DNA of 64,000 nt from Spisula solida (Eukaryota; Mollusca; Bivalvia; Venerida; Mactridae). Where the stretch lies: contig OX365944.1 of NCBI GenBank assembly GCA_947247005.1, positions 6,460,501 through 6,524,500 on the forward strand, written 5' to 3'. A program made the position numbers and the translations under genes. How positions within the stretch are numbered: the first letter of the stretch is position 1; each line of letters opens with the position of its first letter. The notes below the pieces were generated by a model. The model had not been told where the DNA came from. It saw only the letters and a program-made list of their open reading frames with translations, and ran no database searches. Shown one piece after another: positions 10,601 to 23,785 of this stretch.

Positions 10601-13600
10601 TTTTGTCTCACTAACTAAAAGACGAAGATCATTAGTTTAGCATATTAAATGGCTAATCGTTGTGACTTTTCTATAATTTTTTTCAGTCTCCAAGATCACA
10701 TTCACGATTGGTCCTATCCGCCAAGAAGATCTGTCAACACCAGCAATGAACAAATTAATGGCCATGGCCCAGAGATTTGATATTTCTTTTGATACAGTTT
10801 CCATATTGGACTCTGACCAAACTGATAAACTAGGGTAGGTAGTATACACACTTGTTAACATGGCCTTGATGTCTGAAAATGTAACAATGTTCTTTAATCT
10901 TACGCTGAATAAATTCATGTCTGTGAGAAAGTCATGCTTAATTGAATCTTTATCTATGATTATAGATAAGCTTTCACATGATCATGATACAGCCCAAGTG
11001 TATTTCAACAAAGATCAATGGTTCTCTGTTTTGTAACCATCATATACTATTGTCTTGATGTTGTAGATGACTTTGATTAATTAACAAACCCCAATTTCAA
11101 AACAATTGATTGTTTCTGTCTGAATTTTGTTTTCTGATATCAATTTATTAATGTACCGTTCTCAATTTCAGATATATAACTCTACCATTTGAGATCCGTA
11201 CCCAGGAATACTTGTTGGTATTATATGACAGATTAACAAACTTGAAGCTGAGTCCAAGCCGAGATGTATCAGTTAAATTCCCAGAAGAACTGAAGAAACA
11301 TGTTGAAGGTAAATGAATGTAAAAAAGCAATGCATGGTATTGCATTATTCATAATTATCAAAACTCAAGCTAGTTTTGAAAAAAAATGACACATTAACTT
11401 CTTTATGCGCATTGACAGCCTATTGTTAGAGCGTCCAGTTCGAGTTGGAGAGGGGTCTCTGGGTGGACCGAAGCCTCAACATACCAGTCATTAAAATGTA
11501 CTGGCATGTTTTACTTGATTTTATGATTGCGTTGTTTGTTCCAAGTTACAGATGGTTGGCCCATTGTCAGAATAATATGAGGCCGAACTTAAAATATTCT
11601 TTGTTTCCCCATCCCGACCATAGCAGATTTAGAATGAGTAGGTAGGTAGGGTAAATATTTTTTTTAATTGTTTCAGTATGATAGTTATTGGTTAAAGCAT
11701 AAAAATAATGAAATTTAGAATTAACTCAAAGGTGAAAATCAACGATCCTAAATCTAATTGTAAGAAAGAAGCCAGTAAACAAAAAAATAAAATTTTCACT
11801 TCATATTTTTAATAAAAAAAATATTATTTTAATTTGGGCAATAAAATATTTTGGGTAGGGCCCTTTTTAATCGGGTAGGTAGGGGATGGGGAAACAAACA
11901 ATATTTTATTTTAGGCCTGACTGGGTAGTCTCCATTTCACTGTAATACTGTTGACCAGTGAGACTGTATTTGTTTATCATTTAGCTGAGTAAAATTGTCT
12001 GCTCATTTCGGAAAATGAGTGATGATGCTCATGTAAATAATGCAGTACTTTGTTCTGAAAGTGACTGGAAGCAATACAAGATGACTCAGAACAAATATTA
12101 AATCACCTATAACAAATGGTTCTCTCATACAAATTGGCTTCAAGTAAATATTTGTTGTGTTTTTCTAGAGGTGAGAACATTGATTCATGAACAGAAGAAG
12201 CAAAAGATTCTCGAAGAACAACAGAAAGGTATGTTTTATGCTTATGCTTGGATATCTTGTAGTTACCATGGTAATAAAATGATATGTTGCACCAGAAAGA
12301 ATGAACTTTTCTCAGTGGAACAGATAAGGTTTCAGGCAATTGGGTATTTTACCCCCAAGTTTCAATTTTATTTGGGTTTTGACAAATTTTAATTGGGTAT
12401 TTAATAAAACTAATTGGGTAATTGGTCTTTTATGTACTATTTTGCATTATAACATCATTTGCTTTTTCTTACTCCCTCCTCTCAAAATCTATTGGGTTTT
12501 TAAGAAAATTAATTGGGTAATTACCCCAATACGCAGCTTATCTGTAGCTCTTTTTCTGCAGAAAATGAAAATTATTTCATGTAAGAAATATAAAGAAAGT
12601 TAAGGTCATTTGAAATTTCACAAGCTCATTAATTTGCCCAACATACATACATTAATTTGCATATTAAATGTTTGATCTTTTAAGTTTGTAACTGTGTATA
12701 TAAACTTGTCTATATAGTAGCTCATTGTTGTGTTATAGTTGAACGTATTCAGGAATTGTTGCCTGTTGCTACAGTTATTACCTGTGTCTGTTTTCAGCCG
12801 AGAAAATCAAGAGATCCCTGTTTGCAACATGGGTGGATAAGGACACGGGAAAGGAGAGTTTGGAAGAACTTTACCCTGATGCCAAAGAGATCACATTAAG
12901 ACAACATAACTTCCAGTGGTGTGTATTTGTTTGATTTGAGTGTCCTGTAACCATGGGAATAATGTAGCATATTGTCATTAATTTAGGCAGTAAAACCAAC
13001 ACTTTCCACAATTGTTTCATGTTGAATTATTCTTGTGTTAATCCGACTATTTATTTTTCTACAACTGTATAGAGACATAATATGTTATACAAATATGTAC
13101 CAGTCACAAATCAGCCTCTAATTTGCATATAATTTATATGCCTTTGGAGAAAGGAAGTTATTGACAGATTATGTGCAAGAGAGTGGGGATTATATATATT
13201 TGATGTAGACCTTTAAATCAGACAAATTTTGGCATTGACCCTAGTTACACCATGTGATGTTATTTCTTAAATGTTGTTGGGAGTAAAAAACTACCTTTGT
13301 CGTCAAGTGGTTAAGCCGTCCACCTTGACAGCTAGAGGTCATACGTGTTGGAATTGCTGCACTTAGAGATCTGTTCTGATATTGCAATTGGTTTAGTGTC
13401 TGGCATTAAAAGGTAGGGAGTCTTGTGGAAAAATTGACGCAGAAAATATGTGTCGTAAGTTGATGTAGGCTTTAAGTAGGGGTAAACATTCAACCGTTGC
13501 ATATTATTGTGACAATCACTGTATTCCTTTATTGCCAGGTTTGGTTGTATGGAGTTTGAATCTGCAGATAAAGCACTGGAGACCTTGAAAAAGAAAAATG

Positions 13601-16600
13601 TCCTTGAAATAGAAGGACAGAAAGTCAAACTTGTGAGATCAGCACCTGACCATGGTAAGTTTTCATACACAGATCAGCCTTATTTACCAAATGGACAATT
13701 TACTTCTCATAATATCTAATTATGATATCACAGTCATTATGATCGGATCACATTGTTTATTCAGGCTGTGGACATTCAGGCTGTGTACATAAAGTAGTAT
13801 TTCGGGAACTGAATAGATTCTTCGCTCATATGTTTCGTTTTGCTTTTAAGTTGAAGAAAAGAAGCCTGCACAACAACAGCATCGTAAAAGACCAAGCACT
13901 GGAGGCGGTTACCGCAGTGGTGGCGGTGGCAACATGCACCATCAAGGTCCTAAACCTTTGTTATCCAGTCCTGTTTCAAGAGGTACGAGAGAAAATGTGT
14001 CTATTTACTTACGCTCATTTAGAATGATATTTAAAACTAATCTACCTGCGTAAAGGAAAGTATAGATAAATTTTCCTCTCTGCCACTTGTCTGTCAGTAA
14101 CCGTATTATGTATTAGTACTATTATGTATACAATATATTGTTAAACATTCCCATGATACCCCCGGGAATGTGTAAATATTGTGTACTTGTTGTTGACCCT
14201 GTTGTACTTAGTTCGGATCATACTACTAAAATGTGGCCACTGGGAGTCCAACAAAGTGTAACTTAGCCGAGCGGATGTACTCCATAGACAAATATGACCA
14301 TTATGGCCATGGTGTTCTATGATGCTTTGTTTCAAATATGTTAAAAGAATGCAACTATTGATTTTATTGGATCGAAAAGTTTTTCACTTGCAGTTATTTG
14401 AAAGTATGTAAACTGTTCTGCTGTGTAAAAATTGTACATGAATCCTCAGATGAGTGAGATTCTATGTTCCGCTATATTTTTAGAATTAAAATAAGGAATT
14501 TTCTGTTTACAGCCGGCGGTGGTATGAATCGTGGTATGGGTGGAATGGGAGGGTAAGTACTTCATACAGTGAATTATGGTTTAACTGAATGAGGGTAACT
14601 TTTGTATTAAAGACATATGGAAATGATGAAAGTTATGTTGCTTCTGTGATTTTAGTAATTGTGTGCTTGTTCAATGTTTAATTCTCAATTGGCCTGATGA
14701 AAATTTGGGCAATGTGTAATGTTTCTGAATTTATATCTTCCAGTCCTGTCCTACAATATTGGATTAACTGGAAATCCAGAGTTGCTGCATGAAAGAATAA
14801 ATTTTACTGAAGCAAATAAGTTATTTGAGAAAAAAATCAATTGTTTTATTTAAGATATGGTCATCTAAAATTTCATTAGCAAAACTGAGTTTTGGTGTAG
14901 GGATATGTGCTTATGGCACTTTTTAAAAATATTTGAAAAAAAAGAAACCAAAGACAATCAAAACCATTCCACCTCTTATATTGGCAAAGAAATGCATACA
15001 ATATGCCCTGGCGATGTTGGATTGGATGTATGGTTATACACATCTGCCCTATCGAGAATAACACGTTTCGTACCTATTTCGTTACCAATATGTAACAGTT
15101 GCGAAACAGGTATGAAACGTATGTCATGTAATTCTTCGTTAAACGCAGGGCAGGCCTGATACACATGCATTATGTTAATATTTCATACTTTGGTGATATG
15201 TTTTATGTTTTCTTTTACACTGTAGATACAGAGATTATAATAGTGGATATGCGGGTGGTTATGGTAACCAAGGATACTCTGGTAACTTTCAACTAGGTGC
15301 GAAGCGCAAAACCAGTTTAGGAGATTTTGGGGGGTCTCCCAAAAAACCTTATGGTATGCGAGGTAATGCCACAATAAGACATTGTGCCAATCCCATTAGT
15401 GTGTAGATCTTCTAATATTATCAAGACAATGATTTTCACTGACTTATATAACCTGTAGTAGGCTAGTTCTACTCTTATTTAACAAATGTTATATTATGAC
15501 AGTTTAGTCTCACTCTTTCGAGTGCCCTTTGTTCTTCTGCACAGCATCACTTAGATGCTCTAATATTCTCTCTATATAATATTGTTTTAATGAATGGTCA
15601 TATTGTTACAGCTGAAACCCCCTCAGTTGTTGAATACATTCATGTGAATAAGGTCATTGTTTGATATTGGGTACACGGTACTAACATACTGATGTGTTGG
15701 GTCTTGGTTGAAAACATTTGTTACCTTAAACTACATGTGTATAACATGGCTTTAATTCACAAGGCTTCCAATGAAGGAAGTTCTGTTAATATGTAACAAA
15801 CCAGTTATTTGTTCTGTACATTCTGGTTTCGGTCTTGCTGCATAATTGAAAATGACACAAAGTGACTTTTGTTTTGGTCAGCTTAAATGTGGTCAAGAAA
15901 GTCAACTTCTCTTGTTTCTTTGTAATATTTCCAGTCATCTTTCTATACTGTTAAGTAATTACACATACCATATGATATCTATATAAGTGATTGCACCATC
16001 ACCGGTACCTGGTCTGGCATCTGATAACAGTACAACAACGATTTGGGTTAAGTTATCAATTGTTCACTGTTGGTTAACATTACCAAGTTGATCATTCCCA
16101 TTAGTTCTTTTCTATCTTGCCCTAACAACCAAAGTATCATCTTGTCTGTTTCTACCTTATGTTCGTCTTTTTGCAGGTTTTATCTTGTTTACTAATGCTG
16201 AAATATTTACTTTGTTACTAAGTAACCAACAATTCTTTGAGTGCTAGTTATGTCTTGGTGTGAAACTGTACTTGAATTGATAGAGAGAAAATTGACATTG
16301 TTTTATGGGGAAATATACAGATTTGTTGAACCTAAGATTTGATAGTTTTCAGTGTTAAGATACTTAGAATTCTTCTGTGAACAGCATAATATTTAATAGT
16401 ATTTGTTAGAATAAATACCTACATGACTGATTACTGAAAGTGAGTTGCTGATTTTGTATAAATATGTATAACTAAAATATGCAATTTTGATATTTGTTTT
16501 TATCTCTAATCAAAAGTGATGCTTTCTTAAACTTGGGAAAATTTCCCTTCTTACATTGATTTAAAATAGGCATGTTATCTGTGCCCTGAATTTGTAACCC

Positions 16601-16901
16601 GGCAATCCAGTTTTGATTTCCAGGTGAAAATACCCTTCCGGGTATATTTGAGAACAATGTTGACTTACCTCGCACGTGGAAAAGTTGCTGGTCCCTTGTG
16701 GAAGGGTAAGTTAGTACTGGTTAAGACATAATCCAGGAAAACTGGCCAGGTAAATCAGCTGCCAGATGTTACTGAAAATATTTGAGAAACGGCGTTTAAA
16801 CCTGAAAAAAAAAAACATAATCAGACATGTGACCTTACTTTGATATATTCTTTGTTTCAGGTGGTTACAGTGGAGGTGGAGGAATGTGGGGAGGACGCTG
16901 A
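7638..16901 (+). CDS. Gene A: two-RRM protein with Gly-rich C-terminus, 329 aa, 10 coding exons
   Basis: Coding exons: 7638-7704, 10687-10834, 11172-11308, 12169-12228, 12798-12918, 13539-13654, 13851-13982, 14513-14552, 15226-15353, 16861-16901. Total 990 nt, every junction GT-AG, and phases agree throughout. The start at 7638 is the first ATG opening this frame (MTASNGTMAQEEE); one at 7633 hits a stop at once. Residues ~26-115 form a divergent RRM (ITFTIGPI as RNP2, GYITLPFEIRT as RNP1), 116-138 a charged helix (VRTLIHEQKKQKILEEQQK), ~141-214 a second RRM (SLFATWVD as RNP2, FGCMEFES as RNP1). Residues 217-329 are Gly/Arg/Tyr-rich (GGGMNRGMGGMGG, GGYGNQGYSGN), ending GGGGMWGGR. It is probably a nuclear or nucleolar RNA-binding protein; I do not recognise the family. 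Gene B downstream is a paralogue. Confidence is high for the structure, moderate for RNA binding. Confidence 0.85.
7771..7793. repeat. Small hairpin in intron 2 of gene A
   Basis: ACCTGCGG and CCGCAGGT are perfect 8-bp complements around a seven-base spacer. No U-tract or gene context gives it a clear role. Confidence 0.5.
8968..9218 (+). pseudogene. ORF remnant inside the TIR element, possible transposase relic or cryptic exon
   Basis: After a strong acceptor (TTTTGTTTCAG) a frame reads STGYCDKWLISCDVKSSR and on to NRLLNNFPT, a single TAA at 9075, then TYQFAIVHDHTLCGLVLELS and further to QNFADWLQHIAQEM and a stop at 9216. One stop in about 83 codons of varied composition suggests former coding. 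I do not recognise it. Its acceptor phase fits the end of gene A's first coding exon, so it could also be used as an alternative terminal exon, which would end after about 36 residues. Confidence 0.35.
9741..9836. repeat. GC-rich double hairpin block
   Basis: An abrupt ~95-bp island of about 75% G+C in AT-rich intron. It contains GGGGGCCTCTGGCCCCC and GGGGGCCCTCGCGGCCCCC, two short palindromes separated by a CCCAGCCAAGGC stretch. It lies near the right end of the 8111-9886 element and is probably part of it. Confidence 0.6.
11579..11920. mobile_element. MITE with ~40-bp inverted ends in intron 4 of gene A
   Basis: The left end (AGGCCGAACTTAAAATATT then TTTGTTTCCCCATCC) is matched in reverse complement by the right end at about 11880-11918. 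Beside each lies reiterated GGTAGG / GTAGGTAGGG. No coding capacity. A target duplication could not be fixed. Confidence 0.55.
12340..12540. repeat. Intronic AATTGGGTA-rich low-complexity stretch
   Basis: The word AATTGGGT(A/T) recurs about six times on the plus strand, and the two ends (GGGTATTTTACCCCC and GGGTAATTACCCC) are near-palindromes. It lies between the short helix exon and the RRM2 exons of gene A. Possibly a decayed MITE. Confidence 0.35.
14735..14885 (+). repeat. Dispersed repeat family, copy 1 (partial)
   Basis: The stretch with TCCTACAAT, GGAAATCCAGAGTTGCTGCA, a TTTTACTGAAG stretch, GGTCAT and AAATTTCATTAG is a diverged relative of sequences at 38105-38360, 46195-46460 and 48238-48500, all in the same orientation. 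It lies in an intron of gene A. Confidence 0.5.
15354..16860 (+). other. Last intron of gene A
   Basis: This 1.5-kb intron ends in TTTGTTTCAG. I see no repeat, RNA gene or conserved-looking ORF in it. Confidence 0.6.
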
Positions 16902-17114
16902 GATAATACCATGTTTGTTACACAAAATATGAACAATAATATCATGTCTTTAAAAATCATTGTTTCAACTTAGTGTCACATTATGCTCTGTTTTCTTATC
17001 ATTAAAAAAATCATTCAGTTGTCAAGACAATAACGTCATCTAGGCTGTTATTCTTCATCAACACATGAGTTATTGTTTTCTTATTGTAGAAAAAAATAAT
17101 TCTGTTATAATAAC

Positions 17115-17167
17115 AATAAAATCATCTATTATTCTTTGTCATTCGATGTGTTTTTCCTAGAAATAAA
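17115..17167 (+). terminator. Poly(A) signals of gene A
   Basis: AATAAA occurs at 17115-17120 and again at 17162-17167, about 215 and 260 bases after the gene A stop codon. A T/GT-rich stretch follows at 17180-17215, as expected for a cleavage site. Confidence 0.6.
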
Positions 17168-17224
17168 GGAATGTAATATTGTGTTATGTTTTGTTCTGTG
17201 TTATTTGTTGTTTATGAATTATTA

Positions 17225-18740
17225 GATCCCTACCCGTTTTCAACAGGAGAGGACTATAGGTTAGCTGTCTGTCGGTTCATCTGTTAAAATCTGGATCCTG
17301 TCATAACTCAAACAATGTCAAAACTAGGTTTATGAAACTTTGTATGTGGATTAGGGCCAATAAGGAAAGGAAATTATGCACATCTATTTATTTTGAGCTC
17401 TTCTGATTTTTAAAAAAAAGGGGGAGTATTGTCATCAATAATTGACTTGCCCTTATTTGTCGGACAAAAGCTATACATAGCTTATGTTATTTTGTTTGTA
17501 CCAAATTCCCGACAATAAATAAATTTTGACTTTACTTGATCACTAAGTCTTGATCGTCGTCGGCGTTACATGATCTATAAGTTGTATGTTTAGGTAAACT
17601 TCTCATAAACTGTCAAAGCTATTTGGACTTAAAATTCCTTGGTTAAGTTCGGTGTTTTGTTCCACTTGTCTCATACACTATGTGGGCTATTGCTTTGATA
17701 TGTTCAATACCAGCAAGACCCATAACTCTGATATGCATTTTGCAAGAGTTATTCCCTCTTCTTGGACTTAGAAAATTCATTGGTAAAGTTCTGTGTTTAC
17801 GTCCACTTTTATTATACCCTGTGTTGGTGATTGCTTTAAAACTTTCAATACTTGTTCACCAGCAATACCTGACCATGTCGAGCAAGACCGATAACTGATC
17901 TGCATTTTGCAAGAGTTGTTGCCCCTTGTTGTACTTAGAAAATGACTTTGTTTAATTTTGTGTTTAGGTCCATTTTACTCATACATTATGTGGGTTTTTG
18001 CTGTTGAAATAGTTCAATGTAAAAAACAAACGATGTCGAGCAAGACACGTAACTCTGATCTGCATTTTGCAAGAATTATTGTCCCTTTTTGGACTTAGAA
18101 AATTCCTTGGTTAAATGTTGTGTTTAGGTCCATTTTTCTCCTTTTGCTGTTTAAATAGTCCACTATCAATACCTCACCACGTGAAGCAAGCCCCTTAATC
18201 TGATCTGCATTTTGCAAGAGTTATTGTCCCTTTTTGGATTAGAAGATATCTTGGTGAAGGTTTATGTTAACTTTTCCATAAAATATTAAGCTATTGCTTT
18301 GAAAGCAGCTACACATTTGCACCATCAATACCTCGCATTTGTAAGCAAGACTCATAATTCTGCCCTACTTAATGCAAGGGTAATGGGCCTTTTTACAGTG
18401 ATGATGATCAGATGAGCGTCTGGTACCCGCTTGTTTATTCTGACAATAATTTTGGTTGCTATGGAGACGGAAATAGAGAAAATACTTATCAATCCTGGCA
18501 TATTTCAAAACGGGTTGATGAAACTTGGTACGTAGGTCGGGGCAAATAAGAAGATTATGCATGCTTAAATAATACTTTATTCTGACACAAATTGTGGTTG
18601 CTATGGATACAGAAATAGAGAAACTACTTTATTTGAACTGGATCTTGCTTTAACAAAATTACCAATGCTAGGTTTATGAATCCTGGTAAATGGATAAAGA
18701 TCAATGTTGGGACGACACACATTAATTTTTGAATTCAATG
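17225..18740. mobile_element. Bivalve-type repeat with ~160-bp tandem core (pearl-like)
   Basis: A left segment (AATCTGGATCCTGTCATAAC, then GGTTTATGAAAC) is followed by about four diverged tandem copies of a 145-167-bp unit. The anchor TGCATTTTGCAAGAGTTATT recurs with changes at about 17733, 17901, 18061 and 18206. Related left-end sequence recurs at 33035-33190. Core repeats of about 160 bp are typical of pearl/Helentron-associated elements in bivalves. No transposase is visible. The element fills most of the sequence just downstream of gene A. Confidence 0.6.
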
Positions 18741-19790
18741 AAAATTATGGTTGCCAGTAGGGGACAACGGTATTGCTTGCAATTTTTCATTGACTTGTTT
18801 TAAATTGTTATTAAGTCCCACTGATCAAAAAGTATTTCAGCCATGTGGAGACTATTCATTCACAGGGTCAACCAGCAGTTACCTGGAACTCTTCATTCCG
18901 TTCACTGTCTACACTACCACTCCGGTCATTGTGATAAAGGAAGCAGTCCTCTTGAGGTCATCCTTCTTGCCATCACGCACGTTAATTAAATAATTGATAA
19001 ACATTTGTGTTGCCATTGAGCTTTTTATCTAGAGTGGTTATTTATAAATGTCTATGAAACTAACCGAGATATATTGGGACCATTTTAAATGAGAAAAAAT
19101 CCAGCACATACATGTTTTGTTTATATTGGACCGTTGTCTGCAGTGACGTCCTGGAAACTAAGAGTCAAATAATCAGCAAGTAAATAGTGTGTTTACATCC
19201 AATCTAATCTGCCATGGCATCTTTGTACCAATCATAAGATGAAAAAAGCTAACAACATGCTAGGCTTTCGGTTGTAACGTTTGGTATGCCTAAAATACTA
19301 ACATCAGATGTGTATCATCGTCTGTCGATTTGCTTCCCGATTCACAGTCGACAGCTGCCACAATACAAGTAGCACCCCTTCTATGCTTCGTATACCTTCT
19401 TGAATGTTGGGGATCTTCTAATAAACCCTGTAAGGTTTTGTCTTCCCCCTTAATTTCTTCGTTAAAAATTGTCGTCGGTTTTGTTTGTCAATAAATCGGT
19501 GTAATGTCGAATCGCCGTAACCGCCACGAACCTTAGGCTATTTTAGGAACAACAATCAAGTTAATGCTACTTTACAAGATCCACTACAACCTAATAAAGA
19601 TTTATCCCTGCCAATAATACTGACAAGTCTGAAGAGGCGTTGCGTTCAGCAGTATACAAAAATAGATTGATATTAAAGTTGATCATTTCATGAGACAAAC
19701 AGCTTTCATCAATTAAAACATTCAATCCAGTTCCAATTCTATCAAACAGTGAACAGTTCTAATAATCTTCTTTCCGAGTTTACAGTTTAT
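18741..19790. other. Intergenic stretch
   Basis: About 1 kb between the tandem array and the LINE. Nothing recognisable seen beyond short AT-rich runs. Confidence 0.5.
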
Positions 19791-22775
19791 TCAGAAAAAT
19801 GTTTTAGGCCACCGGCCCATACACAAAATACATAATATACGTATATTAACATCTCGTGGTTACAGTGTGGTACATATACACATGTACATATAAGCAAACA
19901 ATGTTACAGTTATAACATGTATAAAAACAACCTTTATAATTATAGCATGTAATAGTAAAAACTTTTATATTCAACCTTAGATGTTAATAGGTTCCCGTCT
20001 ATAAATGAATGTCTTAATTTTAAGGCATAAAATATAAACATCGCTAAATTTCTAATAGTTTTTGTATTTGTACATGACATTAACAAATAGAACTTGTGTA
20101 TAGTAGCATTGTTAATATAGTATTCTGATATGTATGTAGATCTAATTTCGGAATATAAAGGACACACCATAAGGAAATGATACTCATCTTCAACAAAACT
20201 CTCACAGTATGGACATACTCTATGTTCCTTCGTAATATTAAAGTACCTGCCTAGTTCTATCATGAGACCATGGCTAGAACATCGGAAGGAAGCCAGACTT
20301 GGTCTAAATTTTGGAATTTCTATATCAAGTATATAATTTTCAACACCAAATTTGTTTATACTGGTCAGTCAGTGCCAGTATGTACTGGTGGAGAAAATAT
20401 TGGGTATTTTCAACATGTTGACTATACCAAACATAACCGAAGCCATTTGAACAGAGATTATGTCTAACACTGGATACCCAGTTTTTATATCCTAATTCAT
20501 CATAATGAAGTAACATTTCATAACATAAGCGCATATATCTGGTACGAGGCATACCTAAAATACGCAGCCAATACTTAATACATCGTTTGGAAGCATGAAT
20601 ATACATTGGTAATCTTCCTGTGTCACCTAACACTGCATCATTACATGCATTTGTATTCACATTCAGTAGCCTATTACATGCATATATCTGAACATTTTCC
20701 ATACAATCAAATCTGTTAAGGCCCCAGAGCTCTGATCCATACAGTATCACCGATTCAACTTTAGCATCAAACACTTTGAAGAATGTTTTGTATGGTATCA
20801 AAGACAAATTTTGGAATGAATATAACAGATGACTAAGGACTCTTTTGGCCTTTACAGCCATAGCTTCACACATTTTATATAACGACAGTCTATTTGTGAA
20901 ATATACACCAACATACTAGGTGAAACCATTTACAGTTTCTACAATATTACCATTATAAAACCACCTCTCTCTCACTGACAATGGTCCACCTCTTTTGAAT
21001 ACTAGTATTTTGGACTTTGAGATATTAACATTAAGTTTATTGTCCGAACAAAAAGTATACACTATATTTAACTGTTTCTGAAGACATGAAACAGTATCAG
21101 CTGCCAAAGCAATGTCATCTGCGAACATTAAAAGAAAAAATTCTGTAATGCCAGGAAGCAACTGTATTCCTCGGACACCATGCTCACTCAAAACAGTATG
21201 CAATTCATTAATAAACATTGAAAAAAGTATTGGGCTCAAATGGCAGCCCTGTCGTAGCCCAGCTGGACACTCAAAATAATCAGTAACCCCTACATGTGTC
21301 TTCACTCTTGCTTTTACAACACTATATATTGAAGAAATAGCTTTATATAATCTACCTTTTATACCATTTTTACATAATATGTCAAATAATATTGGACGAT
21401 TGACAGAGTCAAAAGCCTTCTGAAAGTCTATAAAAGCAACATAAATTGGCCTGCCGTTAAAGTTAAAACACCTGTTGACAATGGAATATAGTACAAAGGC
21501 ATTATCTATGGTTGAATACCCTGATCTGAAACCAGCTTGGGACTCAGAAAGTTTTTCAAAAGCTTCAGTATAAAATGTTAATATTCTTGTTAAGATAGAA
21601 GTATAAATTTTACTTAATGCATCTAGCAGTGTTATACCTCTATAATTATTTGGTTGGTTGTAACTTCCTTTCTTATGTAAAGGTATCATAATACATTCTG
21701 ACCAACTAGTAGGGAATTCACCTAGAGCAAAATGTCTATTTAAAAGCTTATTTATCAATGGTAACAAAACATCACAGCCATGTATAATATGTACGGGAAC
21801 AATATTACCACCTGTAAATTTGTTAGCATTAAGATTGTTTATAGCTTCTTTGACTTCCGATTCTGAAATAGGAGAGTAAAATATCAAGTCCTCAACCTCA
21901 CTTATGTCTCCATCAGGTATTGGATTATTGTCTATCATTGACTCATCTTCATTATTATTGGAAGCAAACACTGAACTAAAATGTTCATACCATGCATCTA
22001 AACTGATATTGGACTTACGAGTTGGTTTATCACATAAACGTTTAATTTCCTTCCAAAAGTGTTTTGAGTTTGTTAATGAATATTCCATTTGTTTTACTTT
22101 ACGTTTGTTCCATTCCGTGCGTTTAGTTCTACACATGTTTTTGTAAATTGATTTACTTTGTAGATATTCATATAAATTAGTGTCACTTCGCGCTCTTCTA
22201 AAAGTGCTAGTTTACTCTTACATTTTGCTTGTTTACATTTATTGTAAAACCAGCCTTTACCACCTCTTTTGGTATTGTTATTTTTCTTTTTCTTGTATTT
22301 TCAGCTGAATATAAGACAGCAGACTCAAGTTTAACAATAATCTCATCAATTGGGGTATCACTGTCAAGCAGGTTATTCACTCTACCTAACTCGCCATCTA
22401 TCAGACTATCTAATAGAAGATTGTTAAAATCGCATTTATTTTCATTTCCAATACAATAATATACCGAGTTATTAATGTCATTTTGTGAATGGGATTCAGA
22501 ATTTGATGGAACTTCCGATTTGCAATTAAAGCTCAAATGTAATGGAAAGTGACTACTCTCAGGAGAAGACATGATTTCAAATGAATCAATCATACATAAC
22601 ACATTTTAGATGCAATGAAATAGTCAATGACGCTACAACCATTATGATTAATGAAGGTATAATCTCCACTGTTAGCATCAACACCAAATCGGCTATTGAT
22701 AATATAACAACAAAACGATCTGCAAAAACTTAGTAATTGTCGACCATACGCGAATCATACGTCATTGTTAGCTTA
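19790..22775 (-). pseudogene. Broken LINE: endonuclease C-terminus, RT and zinc-knuckle-like tail
   Basis: Read on the minus strand, the element starts near 22775 within an AP-endonuclease domain (GRQLLSFC, NSRFGVDANSGDYTFINHNG, VIDYFIASK, then SPESSHFPLHLSF where SDH is expected). A linker and an RT domain follow (NYRGITLLDALSKIY, AGFRSGYSTIDNAFVLY, FIDFQKAFDSVNR, GLRQGCHLSPILFSMFINEL, LMFADDIALAAD). Next comes a C-terminal region with CPYCESFVEDEYHFLMVCPL, a Cys/His cluster typical of this LINE type. Defects: a frameshift near 22600, another between endonuclease and RT, a TAG at about 20915, and a frameshift near 20340. It lacks ORF1 and the first half of the endonuclease, so it is 5'-truncated and dead. 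Confidence 0.85.
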
Positions 22776-23408
22776 TATATAGCCCCAGAGTTTCTCGAAT
22801 CTTAGAAAGGGAGAACACCGTGTAAGAGAGAAAATTCTTTGCGCACATTTGTCATCTTTGTGCTCTTTAATAATGTCAGGTAGATAGATACGAATTTGGC
22901 ATTTCGATAAAAAGTACTGGGACATAACAACTTTGTCAGATTCTTTAGGAAAGCCTATTTTTAGTGTTTATAATCAGTCAGAAAATCAATTAAAAGATAG
23001 GCATACTTTTCATACGAAAAAAATATCCTAGCTCTACATTATCGGAAAGGTCAAGGACGTTGAATTCGCGTTGTTAATTTTTTTAACAAAACCCTCCTGT
23101 TTATATTACAAGAAGTGTTCAGTGGCTGCATTATCTTTGTCCACGAAGGTAAAATGTTTACAATGCACATTCCTACCCCCTTTCATGTCAACTATGTATC
23201 CAGCATCGATCAAAACAAAACTGTATAATTTTTGTGCATTTTTTTAATGATTTTAACAACAGTCTAATTTCTTTCCCACCATGACCACCGGTTTAGAATT
23301 TGAATAGCTAAAATGATTTATAAATGCCAGTGATCGATCCATGGAGACCCATGATGTTTAAGACTGCAGACAAGTTCTATAAGATAATCTTCTGCATAAT
23401 TTTATAGT
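22776..23408. other. Intergenic stretch
   Basis: Between the LINE and the TIR element. A TATATATA run at about 22773 has no gene beside it. Nothing else recognised. Confidence 0.4.
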
Positions 23409-23630
23409 TTATAAAAGGCAGTGGCTAGCCGTCCGGCACCGGACGACTAGACAGCGAAATTAGTCGTCCGGCATAGGACGACTAGCAAACGCTACTGGCA
23501 TGCCAGTACGTGTATTGGCTAGGGAACTGTCATTCTATTTCTAAGCATTAGACATTCGGAATTTAGCTATTTTCTTGTGATAAGTATCACGTATGTTTCT
23601 ACCTTATAATAAACATGTCAGTTTATAAAC

Positions 23631-23785
23631 CAGGCCTAGACACTAATTATTTTGGCCACTGGTCCGACAAGGCAAAAGCGCCCAATTTGTAAATAGGACA
23701 GTTACTGGTCCTCCAGAATTTTCACTGGTCCTTCTGGATTTTCACTGGTCTCGGACCAGCGGACCAGTGTTAGTGTCGAGCCCTG
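23631..23785. mobile_element. 155-bp MITE nested in the TIR transposon
   Basis: The left end CAGGCCTAGACACTAA and right end, reversed, CAGGGCTCGACACTAA form inverted ends, with ACTGGTCCG and CGGACCAGT inside. The exact 5-bp direct repeat TAAAC abuts both ends (23626-23630, 23786-23790). The interior repeats ACTGGTCC several times. Most likely a non-autonomous hAT of the CAGGG type. Confidence 0.65.

Noticed and set aside
13290..13370. tRNA-like GTGGTTAAGCCGTCCACC sequence in gene A intron
   Set aside because: The B box (TGTTGGAATTGC) is poor and no arms close; too weak to list as an RNA gene.
22773..22781. TATATATA run that could be a promoter
   Set aside because: It lies at the truncated 5' edge of a LINE with no exon downstream on either strand.
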